Positions 44,949 to 53,814 of a DNA stretch of 64,000 nucleotides are shown here, in pieces. Position 1 is the first letter of the stretch. Each line of letters opens with the position of its first letter. Source of the stretch: CALITV01 sp964415795 (GTDB lineage Bacteria > UBP6 > UBA1177 > JAKLFG01); NCBI GenBank assembly GCA_964415795.1, contig CAYQBN010000007.1, positions 62,001 to 126,000 of the forward strand, in the 5' to 3' direction. The notes beneath the pieces were generated by a model. The model had not been told where the DNA came from. It ran no database searches and saw only the letters and a program-made list of their open reading frames with translations. The position numbers and the translations under genes are program-made.

Positions 44949-46316
44949 ATGAAACGGATTGTCGCGACGGCATGGTGCCTCGGCCTCCTTTTCCTTTCGT
45001 GCGAGAACGAGATCGCCGGGCTCTCACCGTGGGACGCCGATTCCTACTACGGCGAGGGAAACGGTTACGACTGGGAGAACAACCCCGCTGGGATGCCGGA
45101 GAACAAGCCGGGCATTGCCGAGTGCTCGATCGATGACATCGACCTCTGGATACTCGACACGATGTGGGACATGTACCTTTGGTACGATCACCTTGCCGAC
45201 GACATAGACTTCCGCGGCTGGAGCGAACCGGGCGACTTTTTACACTCCATTAAATACAGCGCCGACCGCTTCAGTTATATCTCCAAGAAGGAGGATCACG
45301 ACGACTACTACGCCGGCAAGTACTACGGCTTTGGTTTCGGCTTCCGGAAACTTCCCGAGTATGTGGTCTATGTGACACTCGTCATCCCCGGCGGCCCCGC
45401 CGACCTCGCCGGCATGCGCCGAGGTCAGCGCATCGTGAAGATAGACGGATATACGATTCAGGAAATCGAGGAGAACAACCTCTGGAGCGAGGTGACCTCA
45501 CGCCCCGAGGACAAGAAGGACATCCCCATCGAGTATGTGGTCGAAGAAAATGGCGAGGAGAAGACGCTCGTCCTCTACGCCGGCGAAGTGACGGCGCCAT
45601 CCATCTACAAGACCACGGTGCTCGACGACGGTGGCCGGAAGGTGGGTTACCTCATGCTCAAGTCGTTCATCAACTCGACCAACGGCGAACTCGACGAAGC
45701 CTTCGCCGCCTTCAAGGCGGAGGGGATCACCGATCTCATCGTCGACCTGCGCTACAACGGCGGCGGCTGGATTGACGGCGCAGAGCATCTCGCGAGCCTC
45801 ATCACCGGCGGCGATCTCAAAGGGGAACTCTTTACGCGGCTCACCTACAACGATAAGCATCAAGACTACAACAGCGATTACCACTTCAAGGACTACAGTC
45901 AGAGCCTCGAACTCAGCCGAGTCGCCTTCATCACGACCGGCGGCACCGCCTCGGCCTCCGAGGTGGTCATCAATGGCCTCCGGTCGTATATCGAGGTGCT
46001 CATTGTGGGAGACAAGACCTACGGCAAACCGGTCGGCATGAACCCGATGAGCCGGTGCGACTATACGCTCGTTCCGATCACCTTCAAACTCGCGAACGCC
46101 GAAGGTTACGGCGACTACTACGAAGGACTTCCCGCCGACTGCGCCGCCGAGGACGATGTGACCCACGACTTCGGCGACCCTGCCGAGGCCTCGCTCCGTG
46201 CGGCACTTTCGATGCTCCGCGACAAGGCTTGCCCCGCCGCCCCGGTACCGTATGCGTGGAACCCCGATGAGATAGATGTCCGGACGGTCCCCTACCGGAT
46301 GGGTTGGCTGTTCTAG
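44949..46316 (+). CDS. S41-family (C-terminal processing type) protease, lipoprotein
   Basis: A 455-residue protein. The signal ends in LLFLSC, so it is a lipoprotein. A helical N-terminal region (DLWILDTMWDMYLWYDHLAD) is followed by a PDZ-like domain (about 150-210: VIPGGPADLAGMRRGQRIVK) and the S41 core: DLIVDLRYNGGGWIDGAEHL, then GGTASASEVV with the catalytic Ser335 and TYGKPVG with Lys360. The 25-residue Ser-Lys spacing is that of CtpA-type Ser/Lys proteases. It is transcribed from its own promoter and ends 21 bases from the convergent Kazal lipoprotein gene. The substrate is unknown; envelope proteins are likely. Confidence 0.9.
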   Translation: MKRIVATAWCLGLLFLSCENEIAGLSPWDADSYYGEGNGYDWENNPAGMPENKPGIAECSIDDIDLWILDTMWDMYLWYDHLADDIDFRGWSEPGDFLHSIKYSADRFSYISKKEDHDDYYAGKYYGFGFGFRKLPEYVVYVTLVIPGGPADLAGMRRGQRIVKIDGYTIQEIEENNLWSEVTSRPEDKKDIPIEYVVEENGEEKTLVLYAGEVTAPSIYKTTVLDDGGRKVGYLMLKSFINSTNGELDEAFAAFKAEGITDLIVDLRYNGGGWIDGAEHLASLITGGDLKGELFTRLTYNDKHQDYNSDYHFKDYSQSLELSRVAFITTGGTASASEVVINGLRSYIEVLIVGDKTYGKPVGMNPMSRCDYTLVPITFKLANAEGYGDYYEGLPADCAAEDDVTHDFGDPAEASLRAALSMLRDKACPAAPVPYAWNPDEIDVRTVPYRMGWLF

Positions 46317-46337
46317 AAGAGAAAGATTCTCAAAAAA

Positions 46338-47609
46338 TCAGTTCGGCACGAAGGTCAGGGTGTCGCCGCTCACTTCCATGAGCGTGATCACTTCGCCGTC
46401 GCGCTGATACTGGTAGATCGTCACATCGCCGGAAAGATTGCCGACCACTTCGTTCCCGAGCCGCGTCCAGCGGGCATAGTTGTCGGTTCCGTCAAGCGTG
46501 AAGGTCTTCGGTACCGACCAACCGATGGTATAGGCGCGCAACTGGAACTCTATCTTGCTCCCGTCGTCGGTCGTTCCGTAGAAGGTGGTTCGGAAATAGA
46601 CGCCACCGGTGAAGGGGGTACGGGTCATGAGATCGGCACCGATAAATTCGACGGTTTCCGCACCATTGACGATCGTCACCTGCGCATTAGGGACGCTCGT
46701 TGTCTGATCGTGATAGTAATAGAGCGTCGAATACTTCTCCCCTTGGCACTCTCCCTCGTACATCACCGACACGCCGGCCTTATTCGCAAGACAAGCATTC
46801 TCATAGGTGTTCCCATCGCAACCACACACGGGATCCATGATCAACGGGCAGTCGACCGGATAGTCGGTACAGGTTCCCGGACCGGCACACGCCCCTACCT
46901 CATAGAGACAGAACTGCGGGGTACTTCCCGAACCAGCGCATTCCTCATCCGAGTAGCATCCCGGCTCCGTACTGCACTCGCCCTCATAATCCACATTGAC
47001 TCCCGCTACCGCCGCGTCACACTCACTCCCGTAGGTCACGCCGTCACAGCCGCACACTGGAGCATACATGGGTGGGCATATCTGCGGCCGCATTTCACAC
47101 GTACCAGCAAGATAGGCATCACAGGTGCCATCAGGCTTGGCGCAGTACTCGGTCGGCGCACAGTCATCATTAGTGCCACAGGAGGTTACCACCGTATCGT
47201 CATCGGGAAGAGGACTATCGTCTTTTATCGGTATGTCTTCATCAGGCCAGATCATGCCATCGTCGGTGATCGGCGTCTCGTCGTCGGTAACGACCGTCCC
47301 ATCATCGCTGATCGGCTCCTCATCATCGGTGATGACGGTGCCATCGTCGGGAATCACCTGCCCATCGTCACTGATCAGTTGACCGTCGTCGGTGACGATC
47401 TGACCGTCATCGGTCACTATCTGACCATCGTCAGTGGTCATCCCATCATCATTCAAGAGATCGTCGCTCATCAGATCATCGGTGTCGGTAACCCCGATGC
47501 CGTCCTGATCGGTCACCGCGGTGTCGGGGCCCGGCTTGCGGATCGTCGTGCCGTCGTCGCAGGCAACGGTGACCAAAAGAAGCGCACTTACGAGAAAGAA
47601 TACTTTCAT
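46338..47609 (-). CDS. Lipoprotein with heptapeptide acidic repeats and two Kazal-like domains
   Basis: A 423-residue protein. The signal ends in VTVAC (Cys17) followed by Asp-Asp. Residues 59-118 are about nine 7-residue repeats of the form TDDGQIV. Kazal-like domains lie at 178-212 (PVCGCDGVTYGSEC) and 254-288 (PVCGCDGNTYENAC), each preceded by a small Cys-rich segment. A C-terminal domain (about 290-423) begins EKYSTLYYYHDQ and ends SGDTLTFVPN; it recurs in the neighbouring gene and is otherwise unrecognised. Kazal domains inhibit serine proteases. It is 25 bases after its paralogue, in one operon. Confidence 0.85.
   Translation of the reverse strand: MKVFFLVSALLLVTVACDDGTTIRKPGPDTAVTDQDGIGVTDTDDLMSDDLLNDDGMTTDDGQIVTDDGQIVTDDGQLISDDGQVIPDDGTVITDDEEPISDDGTVVTDDETPITDDGMIWPDEDIPIKDDSPLPDDDTVVTSCGTNDDCAPTEYCAKPDGTCDAYLAGTCEMRPQICPPMYAPVCGCDGVTYGSECDAAVAGVNVDYEGECSTEPGCYSDEECAGSGSTPQFCLYEVGACAGPGTCTDYPVDCPLIMDPVCGCDGNTYENACLANKAGVSVMYEGECQGEKYSTLYYYHDQTTSVPNAQVTIVNGAETVEFIGADLMTRTPFTGGVYFRTTFYGTTDDGSKIEFQLRAYTIGWSVPKTFTLDGTDNYARWTRLGNEVVGNLSGDVTIYQYQRDGEVITLMEVSGDTLTFVPN
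47256..47435 (-). repeat. 21-bp coding tandem repeat (about 8.5 units)
   Basis: Encodes residues 59-118 of the Kazal lipoprotein as 7-residue units (TDDGQIV, TDDGQIV, TDDGQLI, SDDGQVI, PDDGTVI, TDDEEPI, SDDGTVV, TDDETPI, TDDG). The first two units are identical in protein; later ones have drifted. Confidence 0.85.
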
Positions 47610-47634
47610 GGCATTCCTCCTTTACTTTCCCATA

Positions 47635-49020
47635 TTAGTTCGGAACAAAGGTCAGTTGATCACCGCTCATCTCGATGAGTGTTATCGTGTTGTCGTTCCG
47701 GTTGTATTGCGATATCGTCACATCGCCGTAGAGGTTGCCGAGGAGCACCTCGGTCCCCCCGCCATAGAAATTGGTCCAATGGGCATAGGAGTTGGTTCCA
47801 TCGAGAGAGACGGTAAGAGGGATCTGACTGCCCTGTACGAGCCGCAACTGCAGGTTTACCACTCCGCCGCCTTCCGCGCCGTAGAAGGTGGTCCGCAGGT
47901 AGACATACTGCGTGGTGGCCTCTCGTGACACCAGTTCGGCGCCGTCGAAGGTCACCGTCCCGTCACCGGTAACAATGACCACCTGGGCATTCGGCTGTTC
48001 CATCGAAGATTGGTCATAATAGTAATACAGCGTCGAATACTTTTCGCCTCCGCATTCCCCTTCGTAAGCAACGTTGACAAGAACGGCATGAGCGAAGCAT
48101 TCATTATCATAGGTCTTGCCGTCGCAACCGCAAACCGGCGCATAGAGTTTCGGACAATCGTCCATGTTCGGCGCAAGGATGCAATCCCCCGGACCTTCAC
48201 AGGATCCTTTTTTGAATTGGCAGAATCCGGTCCCACCATAAGGGGAACTCGGACACTCCTCGTTACTGAAGCAACCCTGCTCTGGACCACATTCTCCTTC
48301 ATAAGCGACATTCATGAAATTGGCATGGGCAACGCATTCGTTTTCATAGGTTTTTCCATTACATCCGCAGACCGGCGCATAGACCTCGGGACAACCGGTC
48401 TCAGGCATTACACAAACGCCGAGACCACTGTCACAAACGCCGGTGTCTTTCTGGCAAAGCATCGCAACGAAGTCGCCGCACTCCTCGTTGGTGGTACAGG
48501 TCGTGACGGTGCCGCATTCTCCCTCATACGAGATGTTCACGCCTGCAGCGTTCGCAAAACAGGGATGCTGGTATGTCTTCCCGTCACAGCCGCAAACCTC
48601 GATAATCGCTGAATAGGCCATGCACTCCTGCTCGGTCGGACGCCGCTCGCACGAGCCGACGAACGAAGGATCCTCGCAGGTACCGTTCGGCTTGGCACAG
48701 AACTCGGTATCGCCGCAGTCGCCGTTGCCATAACAGGAATTCGGCGGCAGATCTTCGTCAGGAAGCGGGAGATCGGTCGCTTCATCAGTGAGAACATCAT
48801 CGCTGAGAGACTCCCCCTCATCGTTGAGAGGCTCTCCGTCCTCGTTCACCGGCTCACCGTCGTCGTTGACGAGGTGACTGTCATCGCTGAGCAGATCGTC
48901 CGTCACGCCGGTCTGGTCGACATCGTTCGTCCCCGTATCGGGCCCCGGTTTTTTCGATGTGTTGTCATCGCATCCAAGAAGAAAGGAACCAAGCATCACG
49001 ATAGCAACGAAAAATCTCAT
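47635..49020 (-). CDS. Lipoprotein with acidic linker and three Kazal-like domains
   Basis: A 461-residue paralogue of the downstream gene. The signal ends in SFLLGC (Cys17) and continues DDNTSKKPGPDTG, almost as in the partner. An acidic linker with 7-residue periodicity (NDDGEPV, NEDGEPL, NDEGESL) spans about 35-90. Kazal-like domains lie at 133-169, 210-244 and 289-323, each with CGC(D/N)GKTY. Between them are Cys-rich segments. The C-terminal domain (326-461) begins EKYSTLYYYYDQ and ends SGDQLTFVPN. I chose the ATG at 49020, which has GGAGGGAGGG upstream. Likely surface or periplasmic protease inhibitor. Confidence 0.85.
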   Translation of the reverse strand: MRFFVAIVMLGSFLLGCDDNTSKKPGPDTGTNDVDQTGVTDDLLSDDSHLVNDDGEPVNEDGEPLNDEGESLSDDVLTDEATDLPLPDEDLPPNSCYGNGDCGDTEFCAKPNGTCEDPSFVGSCERRPTEQECMAYSAIIEVCGCDGKTYQHPCFANAAGVNISYEGECGTVTTCTTNEECGDFVAMLCQKDTGVCDSGLGVCVMPETGCPEVYAPVCGCNGKTYENECVAHANFMNVAYEGECGPEQGCFSNEECPSSPYGGTGFCQFKKGSCEGPGDCILAPNMDDCPKLYAPVCGCDGKTYDNECFAHAVLVNVAYEGECGGEKYSTLYYYYDQSSMEQPNAQVVIVTGDGTVTFDGAELVSREATTQYVYLRTTFYGAEGGGVVNLQLRLVQGSQIPLTVSLDGTNSYAHWTNFYGGGTEVLLGNLYGDVTISQYNRNDNTITLIEMSGDQLTFVPN

Positions 49021-49076
49021 CGCTTCCCTCCCTCCATTCATATCATATTGATCGGCTGGGCTTCCATTCTGTAGGA

Positions 49077-49104
49077 AGAATAGCCTGTTTTTATCGAGAA
49101 GCAA
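49077..49104 (-). promoter_or_regulatory. Promoter of the Kazal lipoprotein operon
   Basis: On the minus strand: TTGCTT (49104-49099), a 16-base spacer and TATTCT (49082-49077), 56 bases before the start. Confidence 0.55.
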
Positions 49105-49157
49105 CTGTTTTTTTCGTGCGACCTCGTAATGTGCTTGATTCCATTCATGTTTTATTC

Positions 49158-49186
49158 TTGCCTCCCATTCGTTCGGCAGGTATAGT
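49158..49186 (+). promoter_or_regulatory. Promoter of the small lipoprotein / DMT transporter pair
   Basis: TTGCCT (49158-49163), a 17-base spacer and TATAGT (49181-49186), 27 bases before the ATG at 49214. Confidence 0.65.
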
Positions 49187-49213
49187 ACTTCACTGTGAAC
49201 AAGCGGAGGTGCC

Positions 49214-49351
49214 ATGCGCTGTTCTTTTTTGTTGTTTTTCGTAATTCTCATGACGGCTCTATCGGCGTGCACCCAAAAGGACCCGTCGCAGGATTACGCT
49301 ATACAGAATGCTGTCGAGAGTGACGGCGATCCCGACATCCCTCTTCCATGA
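49214..49351 (+). CDS. Small (45-residue) lipoprotein
   Basis: An ATG with CGGAGG five bases upstream opens a 45-codon frame. It has a full lipoprotein signal: a basic start (MRCSFLLFFVILM), then TALSAC with Cys19 as the lipidation site. The mature part is only 27 residues, acidic at its end (VESDGDPDIPLP). The stop overlaps the start of the next gene as ATGA, so the two are translationally coupled. A good promoter lies upstream. No family is recognised; it may be an accessory of the transporter or a minimal lipoprotein. Confidence 0.72.
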   Translation: MRCSFLLFFVILMTALSACTQKDPSQDYAIQNAVESDGDPDIPLP

Positions 49352-50259
49352 ACCCGGTTCGCGGCTATCTCTTCCTGCTTGCCGCCGTCTTCCTCTGGGG
49401 CATCCATGGACCGGCGGGACACTTTCTCGCCATGCGCGGGGTGGATATGCTCTGGGTCGCCTCGGCGCGCGTTCTCATGGGAATGTTCATCTTCGGCGTA
49501 TTCCTTGCGGCGACCGGAAATCTTTCTTTGCAGTGGCGCGAACGGTGGAAAACGGTGCTCGTGCTTTCGTTCGTCGGGCTTTTCCTCAACACGGTCACCT
49601 TCCATCTTGCTCTCGTGTCCATCTCGGGAACGCTCGTCATGATCCTCGAGAACCTCTCACCGGTCTTCGTGTTCCTCTTCTCCTTTTTCCTTGCTGGCGT
49701 CCGCCCGACATGGCGCGAGACCATGGCGTTGTTTCTGTCGCTCTCCGGGATGCTCCTCATCGTGTACGGCAAGGACACCTTCGACTTCGGCGGCGGCGAT
49801 GTCGGCGTCGGCATCCTCTGGGCAGTGCTCGCCGGCGCCACCTTCGGCTGGTACGTCTATTTCTCCGCCGACCTCGTGCGACCGCTCCGCGACGAGCCGG
49901 TCAAGGTCATTCAGTTCCTCTTCAAGATCTTCACCATCTCGGCAGTGCTCATGGTACCATTCCTTTTCCGCGACTGTCCCAAGCCACAGAAAACCGACGA
50001 GTGGTTCTGGCTCATCGAGATGGGCATCTTCCAGTCGGGAGGCGCCTATCTCTGCTGGAATTACGCCCTGCGCGACATCCCGGTCAACACCGCCTCGGTG
50101 CTCTTCCTCCTCACCATCGTGTTCACCGCACTAAACGAGATGCTCTTTCTCTCGCTCATCTCCAACGCCTTCATCATCGGCGGCGGAGCACTCATCATCG
50201 CGGCGGGGATACTGCTCAGGCCGCGGCGCACGAACCAGAATGGAAAAGCCTCTCCCTGA
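49348..50259 (+). CDS. DMT-superfamily (EamA) transporter
   Basis: A 303-residue membrane protein with about ten helices in two EamA repeats. The first repeat begins LFLLAAVFLWGIHGPAGHFL; the repeat end motif ILENLSPVFVFLFSF is typical, and the second repeat has YALRDIPVNTASVLFLL. Such proteins export metabolites or amino acids; the substrate is not determined. Its ATG overlaps the small lipoprotein stop. It ends 7 bases from convergent pckA. Confidence 0.9.
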   Translation: MNPVRGYLFLLAAVFLWGIHGPAGHFLAMRGVDMLWVASARVLMGMFIFGVFLAATGNLSLQWRERWKTVLVLSFVGLFLNTVTFHLALVSISGTLVMILENLSPVFVFLFSFFLAGVRPTWRETMALFLSLSGMLLIVYGKDTFDFGGGDVGVGILWAVLAGATFGWYVYFSADLVRPLRDEPVKVIQFLFKIFTISAVLMVPFLFRDCPKPQKTDEWFWLIEMGIFQSGGAYLCWNYALRDIPVNTASVLFLLTIVFTALNEMLFLSLISNAFIIGGGALIIAAGILLRPRRTNQNGKASP

Positions 50260-50266
50260 ACGCCGA

Positions 50267-51919
50267 CTACTTTCCCGGACACTGCTTGACGACAGCGGGA
50301 TTGATGTTCCGCAAACCGTAGGCACGGTCGAAGTGGCGCGAGAATTCCTCGGCGAGTTTCTCGGCGCGATAGTGGAACGCTTCCTTGTCCTCCCAAGTGT
50401 TGACGGGGCTGAGGATGTTCGCGTCCACGCCGGGACACTGTTCCGGCACCATGATGTGGAACAGCGGATCCTCGTGATACGGGACATTCGCGAGCTCGCC
50501 GTGGAGCGCCGCCGAGACGATGCGTCGCGTCACGGTGATGTCCATCCGCTTCCCCTTGCCGTAGGGACCGCCCGACCAGCCGGTATTGACGAGATAGACA
50601 TTCACATGGTGCTTTTCGAGTTTTTCGCCGAAGAGGTTGATGTAGTCGTTCGGGTTGCGTGGGAAGAACGGTTCGCCAAAGAAGCGTGAAAAGGTGCTCT
50701 CGGGGTCCTTGACGCCCGTCTCGGTTCCGGCGAGTTTCGAGGTATACCCCATGAGGTACCAGAGCATCGCCTGCTCCTTGTTCAGTTTCGCGACCGGCGG
50801 CAGAACGCCGTTGGCGTCGGCGGTGAGGAAGAGTATCGTGGTCGGATGACCGCTGGTGGCCGACTCCTTCACATTGGGCAGAAACGAGAGCGGAAAACTG
50901 CCGCGGCTGTTCTCGGTGAGCCGTCCGTCGAAGAGATCGAAGGTGCCGTCGGGGAACACCATGACATTCTCGATGATCGCTCCGTGCTTGAGGTGGTGCG
51001 CCTGATGGAAGATGGCGTGATAGATGTCGGGTTCCTTTTCCTTGTTGAGGTTGATGAGCTTCGCGTAACAGCCAAACTCGAAGTTCGCGATGCCGTGATC
51101 GTGCCAGCCATGCTCGTCGTCGCCGATGAGAGCCCGCTCCGGATCGGCCGAAAGGGTCGTCTTCCCCGTTCCCGACAGACCAAGCATGAGAGCGCAGTCG
51201 CCCTTCTTCCCCTCGTTCGCCGAGCAGTGGAGCGGCAGGATGCCGACCTCGGGAAGGTAGTAGTTCATGACGGTGAACATCATCTTCTTGACGGTACCGA
51301 GGTATGCCGATCCGATGACGATGCCGATGCGGTTGTCGAAGTCCATCACGATCGCCATGTCGGTCGTCTTGCCGCTCGGCAGTTTGCGGAGACGCCCTAC
51401 ATACTTGGTCGCCTCGAGCTTGTTATAGGGAACCGCGAGGATCGTGAATCCCTTGTCGGCGAAGATGCTTTTGTTAATATCCTTGGGCACCGGACGGAAC
51501 ATGTTGTCGGTAAAGAGCGCGACGAGCGATCGGTCGGTGATGGTACGACAGGGAAGCGCATACGACGGATCGGCGCCGAGTACCCGGTCGGTCACGTAGA
51601 ATGACTGCTTCTTCGAAAGAAATTCGATCGCATCATTGAAGAGCATTTCGAAGGTTTCTGGCGTACACGGATTACAGGCAGGACTCGTCCAGTCTATCTT
51701 CATCTCGCTCTCGGGGCGCCGCACGATGAGTGTGTCCTTGGGACTGCGCCCCGTGGACTCGACGGGCGTCCATGTCGCGAGCGTTCCGTTCACCGTGATG
51801 AGCGCCTTGCCACGGGTGACGGCGTGAAAAATGAGTTCCTCGCGAGAAACATTGACCTCGACCTTCGGATGATTCTTGAGCAGGTGCTCTATCCGTTGCA
51901 TGATTTCGGTGCGTTCCAT
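50267..51919 (-). CDS. pckA: Phosphoenolpyruvate carboxykinase (ATP)
   Basis: A 550-residue enzyme interconverting oxaloacetate plus ATP with PEP, CO2 and ADP. Landmarks: DKGFTILAVPYNKLEATKYV-type region, LHCSANEGKKGDCALMLGLS with the kinase-1a loop GLSGTGKTT, LIGDDEHGWHD (metal site) and ENVMVFPDG. The size and lack of the GTP-type Cys loop mark the ATP-dependent class. I chose the ATG at 51919 with GGGGGAG upstream; an open extension of 71 codons upstream is not PckA-like. In fermenters the enzyme can run in the PEP-to-oxaloacetate direction. Confidence 0.96.
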   Translation of the reverse strand: MERTEIMQRIEHLLKNHPKVEVNVSREELIFHAVTRGKALITVNGTLATWTPVESTGRSPKDTLIVRRPESEMKIDWTSPACNPCTPETFEMLFNDAIEFLSKKQSFYVTDRVLGADPSYALPCRTITDRSLVALFTDNMFRPVPKDINKSIFADKGFTILAVPYNKLEATKYVGRLRKLPSGKTTDMAIVMDFDNRIGIVIGSAYLGTVKKMMFTVMNYYLPEVGILPLHCSANEGKKGDCALMLGLSGTGKTTLSADPERALIGDDEHGWHDHGIANFEFGCYAKLINLNKEKEPDIYHAIFHQAHHLKHGAIIENVMVFPDGTFDLFDGRLTENSRGSFPLSFLPNVKESATSGHPTTILFLTADANGVLPPVAKLNKEQAMLWYLMGYTSKLAGTETGVKDPESTFSRFFGEPFFPRNPNDYINLFGEKLEKHHVNVYLVNTGWSGGPYGKGKRMDITVTRRIVSAALHGELANVPYHEDPLFHIMVPEQCPGVDANILSPVNTWEDKEAFHYRAEKLAEEFSRHFDRAYGLRNINPAVVKQCPGK

Positions 51920-51956
51920 AGTCTCCCCCTTACAAAAAAGCAAATGGTCTCGGAAG

Positions 51957-51985
51957 AATATATGCAGGAGGGCTTCTCTTGACAA
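51957..51985 (-). promoter_or_regulatory. Promoter of pckA, sharing its -35 box with the fhs side
   Basis: On the minus strand: TTGTCA (51985-51980), a 17-base spacer and TATATT (51962-51957), 37 bases before the pckA start. On the plus strand the same bases read TTGACA (51979-51984) toward fhs, where the -10 is weak. Confidence 0.68.
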
Positions 51986-52076
51986 TTTTTTCACCTTTCC
52001 TTTGTTCGTTGGGGTTGTTTTTCCTGTGCCATTCCGGTAGGGTAAGAACGATTCACGAACGGAACGGAGGAATACC

Positions 52077-53741
52077 ATGGCGACCGACCTCGAAATCGCT
52101 GCCCAAGCCACTCTGCGTCCCATCGAAACCATCGCCGAACGAATGGGGATCGACCGAGAACACCTCGAACTCTACGGCAACCACATCGCCAAGATACGAC
52201 TTTCGGCTCGGACGCTCGCCGAGCCACGGGCCCGACAAGTGCTCGTCACCGCGATGACGCCAACACCGCTCGGCGAGGGGAAGACCACCGTTTCTATCGG
52301 CCTGTCGGACGCGCTCAACCGTATCGGCGTACGAAGCATCGTCACGATCCGGGAACCGTCGCTCGGACCGATATTCGGCGTCAAAGGAGGCGCCGCGGGC
52401 GGAGGGTACGCGCAGGTTCTCCCGATGACCGACATCAATCTCCACTTCACCGGCGACATCCACGCGGTGACCGCGGCGCACAATCTGCTCGCGGCGCTCA
52501 TAGACAACCAGTACTCGCGGGTGATCCAACAATGCCTTCTGCCGCGCGAGATCGTCTGGCACCGCGTCCTCGACATGAACGACCGCGCGCTCCGGAACAT
52601 CGTCATCGGCCTCGGCAAGGAAGCGGGACAGGTGCGCGAAAGCAAGTTCGAGATAACGGCTTCCTCCGAGGTGATGGCGATCCTCGCGCTTGCATACGAT
52701 CTTGAGGATCTCAAGCGGCGTCTCGGCGACATCATCGTCGCCGTCAAACCGCACGGAGCGCCGCTCTATGCCCGCGATCTGCGAGCGCCGGGAGCGATGG
52801 CGATCCTGCTTCAGCATGCCCTGAAACCGAATCTCGTTCAAAGCATCGAGGGGAATCCGGCGCTCGTACATGCCGGACCGTTCGCCAACATCGCGCACGG
52901 CACCAACTCGATCGTCGCGATGGACATCGCGCGTCGTTTCGCCGACATCGTCGTCACCGAAGCAGGCTTCGGCTCCGACCTCGGCGGCGAGAAATTCTTC
53001 GATCTCGTCTCTCGTCAGAGAGGCGTACGCCCTCCCGATGTCGTGGTCATCGTCGCGACGGTGCGGGCGCTCAAGTATCACGGGGGCGTCCCGCGCAAGA
53101 ACCTCGCACAAAACGATCCGGCCGCCGTCGAACGCGGATTCCCCAATCTCGAAAAGCACATCGAGAACATGCGGTCGTTCGGCCGTCCCGTCGTCGTCGC
53201 CCTCAACCGCTTTCCCGGCGACACCGCTGAAGAGATCGCAACGGCGACGCGACTCTGCGCGGGGATCGGGGTGCTCTGTTTTCCCATCGAAGTATGGGCT
53301 CACGGCGGCGCGGGAGCGACCGATCTTGCCACAGAAGTGTGGCATCTCGCGCAAGAGGAGCACGGCCCTGTTCGTTTCGCCTACGATCTGAACGACCCGC
53401 TTCCGCTCAAGATCGAGAAGGTCGCCACGACATTCTATGGGGCTAAGGGTCTTCACCTTCCCCGCACCGTGCTCGCCAAGATAGAAGAGCAAACGGCGTG
53501 GGGCTACGCGACGCTCCCGTTGTGCATGGCGAAGACCCAGTCGTCACTCTCGGACGAACCGGATCTCCGTGGTCGCCCCGAAGGGTTCACTCTCGAGGTG
53601 CGAGACATCAAAACCTGCGCCGGTGCCGGTTTCGTCGTCGTCTATGCGGGAGACATCATGACGATGCCGGGGCTCCCCGAATCTCCCGCCGCCGAGCGGA
53701 TGGACATCTCCTCCGACGGGGAGATAGTCGGGCTCTTTTGA
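52077..53741 (+). CDS. fhs: Formate-tetrahydrofolate ligase
   Basis: A 554-residue enzyme joining formate to THF with ATP, the entry of formate into one-carbon metabolism. The ATP loop TPLGEGKTT lies at 63-71; then REPSLGPIFGVKGGAAGGGY, DINLHFTGDIHAVTAAHN, TEAGFGSDLGGEKFFD and MTMPGLPESPAAERMD near the C-terminus, all family signatures. CGGAGG lies 6 bases before the ATG. It joins glyA in the same window as a one-carbon enzyme; a Wood-Ljungdahl role cannot be shown from this alone. Confidence 0.97.
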   Translation: MATDLEIAAQATLRPIETIAERMGIDREHLELYGNHIAKIRLSARTLAEPRARQVLVTAMTPTPLGEGKTTVSIGLSDALNRIGVRSIVTIREPSLGPIFGVKGGAAGGGYAQVLPMTDINLHFTGDIHAVTAAHNLLAALIDNQYSRVIQQCLLPREIVWHRVLDMNDRALRNIVIGLGKEAGQVRESKFEITASSEVMAILALAYDLEDLKRRLGDIIVAVKPHGAPLYARDLRAPGAMAILLQHALKPNLVQSIEGNPALVHAGPFANIAHGTNSIVAMDIARRFADIVVTEAGFGSDLGGEKFFDLVSRQRGVRPPDVVVIVATVRALKYHGGVPRKNLAQNDPAAVERGFPNLEKHIENMRSFGRPVVVALNRFPGDTAEEIATATRLCAGIGVLCFPIEVWAHGGAGATDLATEVWHLAQEEHGPVRFAYDLNDPLPLKIEKVATTFYGAKGLHLPRTVLAKIEEQTAWGYATLPLCMAKTQSSLSDEPDLRGRPEGFTLEVRDIKTCAGAGFVVVYAGDIMTMPGLPESPAAERMDISSDGEIVGLF

Positions 53742-53751
53742 GACGCCTTTC

Positions 53752-53779
53752 TTGACTCCGGAGCCAAAGAACCCATAAT
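53752..53779 (+). promoter_or_regulatory. Promoter of the FadL-like gene
   Basis: TTGACT (53752-53757), a 16-base spacer and CATAAT (53774-53779), 35 bases before the chosen start. Confidence 0.55.
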
Positions 53780-53814
53780 GCCTTCGGCAGGTTTACGACC
53801 TAATGGAGCCTACT

